A stretch of 64,000 nt of DNA. It comes from Chloroflexota bacterium (GTDB lineage Bacteria; Chloroflexota; Anaerolineae; JAAYZQ01). The stretch's first letter is position 1; each line of letters starts with the position of its first letter. Below the pieces are notes generated by a model. The model saw nothing but the letters and a program-made list of their open reading frames with translations. It was not told the DNA's origin and did not search any database. Below, piece by piece: positions 61,910 through 64,000 of the stretch. The stretch is from positions 114,629 to 178,628 of the forward strand of contig JAGVRI010000005.1 in the NCBI GenBank assembly GCA_018606645.1. Direction: 5' to 3'. A program made the position numbers and the translations under genes.

Positions 61910-64000
61910 TCAGTGATTGCGCACCACCAGTGGCAGGCAGACGCGATAGAGTGTCCCCCAGCGGGCGATATGGTCGGCGTTGGCGCTCCCACCCGCGTCG
62001 GTGAAGGTGCCGCCCACGTAGACGTCCGGCCCAACCAGCGCGATGGCTTGGGCGTTGTCGTTGAGCCCGCGTCCCAGGGCATGCCAGGTCGGTGGCAACT
62101 CGGCCACGCGCCAGCGGGTGATATGGTCGGCATCGGCGTTCCCGCCGGCGTCGGTGAACTTACCGCCGACGTAGACATCTCGCCCTGCCACCTTAACGGC
62201 ATAGACCGCATTGTTCAGCCCGCCGGCCAGCTTTCTCCAGGAGGCGCCATCCCAGCGGGCGACATAGTCGGCGTCGGCGTTGCCGCCGGCGTCGGTGAAG
62301 GTGCCGCCCACGTAGACGTCTGGCCCCTCCACCGCGATGGTATCAACCCAGTTGTTCAGCCCGCTGCCCAGGGCGTTCCAGGACGAGCCGTCCCAGCGCG
62401 CGATGCGGTCGGCGTTGGCGTCGCCGCCGGCGTCGGTGAAGATCCCGCCGACGTAGACATCTGGCCCCTCCACCGCGATGGCATAGACCCACTCGTTCAG
62501 CCCGCTGCCCAGGGCGTACCACTGCCCGAGGAAGCCGCAGCGGGCGATGTGGTCCGCATCGGCGTTCCCACCGGCGTCGGTGAACGCGCCGCCGACGTAG
62601 ACGTTCGGCCCCTCCACCGCGATGGTATCTACCCAGTTGTTCAGCCCGCTGCCCAGGGCGTTCCAGGACGAGCCGTCCCAGCGCGCGATGTAGTCGGCGT
62701 TGGCGTCGCCGCCGGCGTCGGTGAAGAGCCCGCCGACGTAGACATCTGGCCCCTCCACCGCGATGGCAAAGACCCAGTTGTTCAGCCCGCTGCCCAGGGC
62801 GTGCCAGGACGAGCCGTCCCAGCGCGCGATGTAGTCGGCGTTGGCATTCCCGCCGGCGTCGGTGAAACCGCCGCCCAAGTAGACGTTCGGCCCCTCCACC
62901 GCGATGGCCTCGACGGAGCCGTTCAGCCCGGTGCCGAGGCTGCTCCAGGCCGGGGTGGGGTCGCCAGTGTCCCAGCGGGCGACATAGTCGGCGTCCGCGT
63001 TCCCGCCGGCGTCGGTGAAACCGCCGCCCACGTAGACGTCCGGCCCCTCCACCGCGATGGCTTGGACCCAGCTGTTCAGCCCGCTGCCCAGGGCGTGCCA
63101 CGAGGCGCCATCCCAGCGGGCGACGCGGTCGGCATCGGCGTTCCCACCGGCATTGGTGAAGTAGCCGCCGACGTAGAGGTCCGGCCCGACGACCGCCATG
63201 GCGCAGGGGTTGCTGTTCAGCCCGCTGCCGACGGCGTGCCAGGAGGTGCCGTCCCAGCGGGCGATCCGGTCGGCATTGGCGTCGCCGCCGGCGTCGGTAA
63301 AGCCGCCGCCGACGTAGACGTCGGGCCCCACCACCGCGATGGCATGGACCGTGCTGTTCAGCCCGGTGCCGAGGCCGTACCAGGACGGATGGGGGCTGTT
63401 GGCGTCCCAGTAGGCGATATAGTCGCCGTCGGGGTCCCCGCCGGCGTCGGTGAAGAGGCCGCCCACGTAGATGTACGGCCCGACCACCCCGATGGTATAG
63501 ACAGGGTTGTTCAGCCCGCTGCCGAGGGCGAGCCAGGTGGAGCCGTTCCAGCGGGCGATATAGTCGGCGTTGAAGTTCCCGCCCGCATTGGTGAAGGAGC
63601 CGCCGACGTAGAGGTCCGGCCCCACCGCCGCGATGTCATTGACCGCGCCATTCAGCCCGCTGCCCAGGGCGTGCCACGAGGCGCCGTCCCAGCGCGCGAT
63701 GCGGTCGGCGTTGGTGTCGCCGCCGGCGTCGGTGAAGAGCCCGCCGACGTAGACGTCGGGCCCCACCACCGCGATGGCATAGACATCGTTGTTCAGCCCG
63801 CTGCCCAGCGGGTACCACGACATGCCGCTCCAGCGGGCGATATAGTCGGCGTTGGCGTTCCCCCCGGCGTTGGTGAAGCTCCCGCCCACGTAGACGTTTG
63901 GCCCCGCCACCGCGATGGCATGGACATCGTTGTTCAGGCCGCTGCCCAGGGCGTTCCAGGTGTTGGACGGCGCCAAGGGTCCGGCGGGCCTAAAGAGCGG
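61910..64000 (-). CDS. Secreted 14-repeat beta-propeller protein, 5-prime end outside window
   Basis: The frame is open to the window edge (…PLFRPAGPLAPSNTWN), so the true start and signal peptide lie beyond 64000. TTG at 63976 is only an internal codon that could be mistaken for a start. The visible part has 14 tandem repeats of 47-51 residues with the consensus WxALGSGLNNxVxAIAVxGP, DVYVGGxFTDAGG and xANADxIARWDG. The repeats are very similar in DNA (about 141-153 bp units), implying recent expansion. It ends LYRVCLPLVVRNH, close to the end of the Kelch protein (VYLPLVFRNW). Repeats of this VGGxFTxAGG type form propellers on cell surfaces; the ligand is unknown. Confidence 0.88.
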   Translation of the reverse strand, partial: PLFRPAGPLAPSNTWNALGSGLNNDVHAIAVAGPNVYVGGSFTNAGGNANADYIARWSGMSWYPLGSGLNNDVYAIAVVGPDVYVGGLFTDAGGDTNADRIARWDGASWHALGSGLNGAVNDIAAVGPDLYVGGSFTNAGGNFNADYIARWNGSTWLALGSGLNNPVYTIGVVGPYIYVGGLFTDAGGDPDGDYIAYWDANSPHPSWYGLGTGLNSTVHAIAVVGPDVYVGGGFTDAGGDANADRIARWDGTSWHAVGSGLNSNPCAMAVVGPDLYVGGYFTNAGGNADADRVARWDGASWHALGSGLNSWVQAIAVEGPDVYVGGGFTDAGGNADADYVARWDTGDPTPAWSSLGTGLNGSVEAIAVEGPNVYLGGGFTDAGGNANADYIARWDGSSWHALGSGLNNWVFAIAVEGPDVYVGGLFTDAGGDANADYIARWDGSSWNALGSGLNNWVDTIAVEGPNVYVGGAFTDAGGNADADHIARCGFLGQWYALGSGLNEWVYAIAVEGPDVYVGGIFTDAGGDANADRIARWDGSSWNALGSGLNNWVDTIAVEGPDVYVGGTFTDAGGNADADYVARWDGASWRKLAGGLNNAVYAVKVAGRDVYVGGKFTDAGGNADADHITRWRVAELPPTWHALGRGLNDNAQAIALVGPDVYVGGTFTDAGGSANADHIARWGTLYRVCLPLVVRNH

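Overview
The window is a high-GC bacterial chromosome segment that most resembles the phylum Chloroflexota (Anaerolineae-like). This rests on gene content rather than a marker tree. It has a fused glyQS, an F-type ATP synthase operon led by an atpZ-like gene, and Rex, MutS, MnmA, MnmG and RecO. It also has many secreted beta-propeller proteins and FHA/TPR/propeller and AIM24 proteins, and two secreted proteins end in the same LPLVxRN motif. No rRNA or tRNA gene and no CRISPR array was seen. Many intergenic regions carry sigma70-type promoters with a 17-bp spacer, and several gene ends carry long hairpins without a clear U tract.

Layout. 1-1.9 kb: an overlapping minus-strand trio (methyltransferase, four-helix membrane protein, edge-truncated unknown) beside a plus-strand relic of an integron-type integrase. 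2.2-6.4 kb: minus-strand ArsA-like ATPase, mnmA, a small membrane protein and a TGS-uridine kinase. 6.8-10.7 kb: a divergent PanB-like enzyme, a LuxR regulator with an in-frame micro-repeat, and a secreted Kelch protein. 10.75-10.91 kb: two back-to-back consensus promoters around a palindrome, one of them driving a candidate terminated small RNA. 10.9-14.5 kb: rrf2-cysE-cysK-nifS with a visible promoter and operator. 14.5-18.3 kb: membrane protein, secreted Cys-rich protein, L-serine dehydratase and a zinc-ribbon membrane protein.

18.4-20.2 kb is the most unusual part: a small chromosomal integron. It has a decayed minus-strand intI (N- and C-terminal coding remains with the middle deleted), a candidate Pc promoter, an attI-like core, and two plus-strand gene cassettes each ending in an attC-like site. 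20.2-22 kb holds two lipoproteins and a TM2 protein. 22-25.5 kb is an exopolysaccharide module (GT4, two Wzz-type co-polymerases, BY-kinase). Then come recO, glyQS, an SDR, a complete ECF transporter downstream of an FHA/TPR/TolB protein, mnmG, AIM24 and an M42 aminopeptidase.

40.5-47.8 kb is atpZBEFHAG-(RAM domain)-DC, followed by mreB, rex and mutS. 52.4-54.8 kb is a corrinoid protein plus a UroD-type methyltransferase behind a leader of about 280 nt. 54.9-57.6 kb holds a small helical protein, a two-TM protein and lnt. 57.7-58.9 kb is decayed DNA (repeats, cupin fragment, doubly broken hicBA). The window ends with a WD40 lipoprotein and a 14-repeat propeller protein that runs off the edge.
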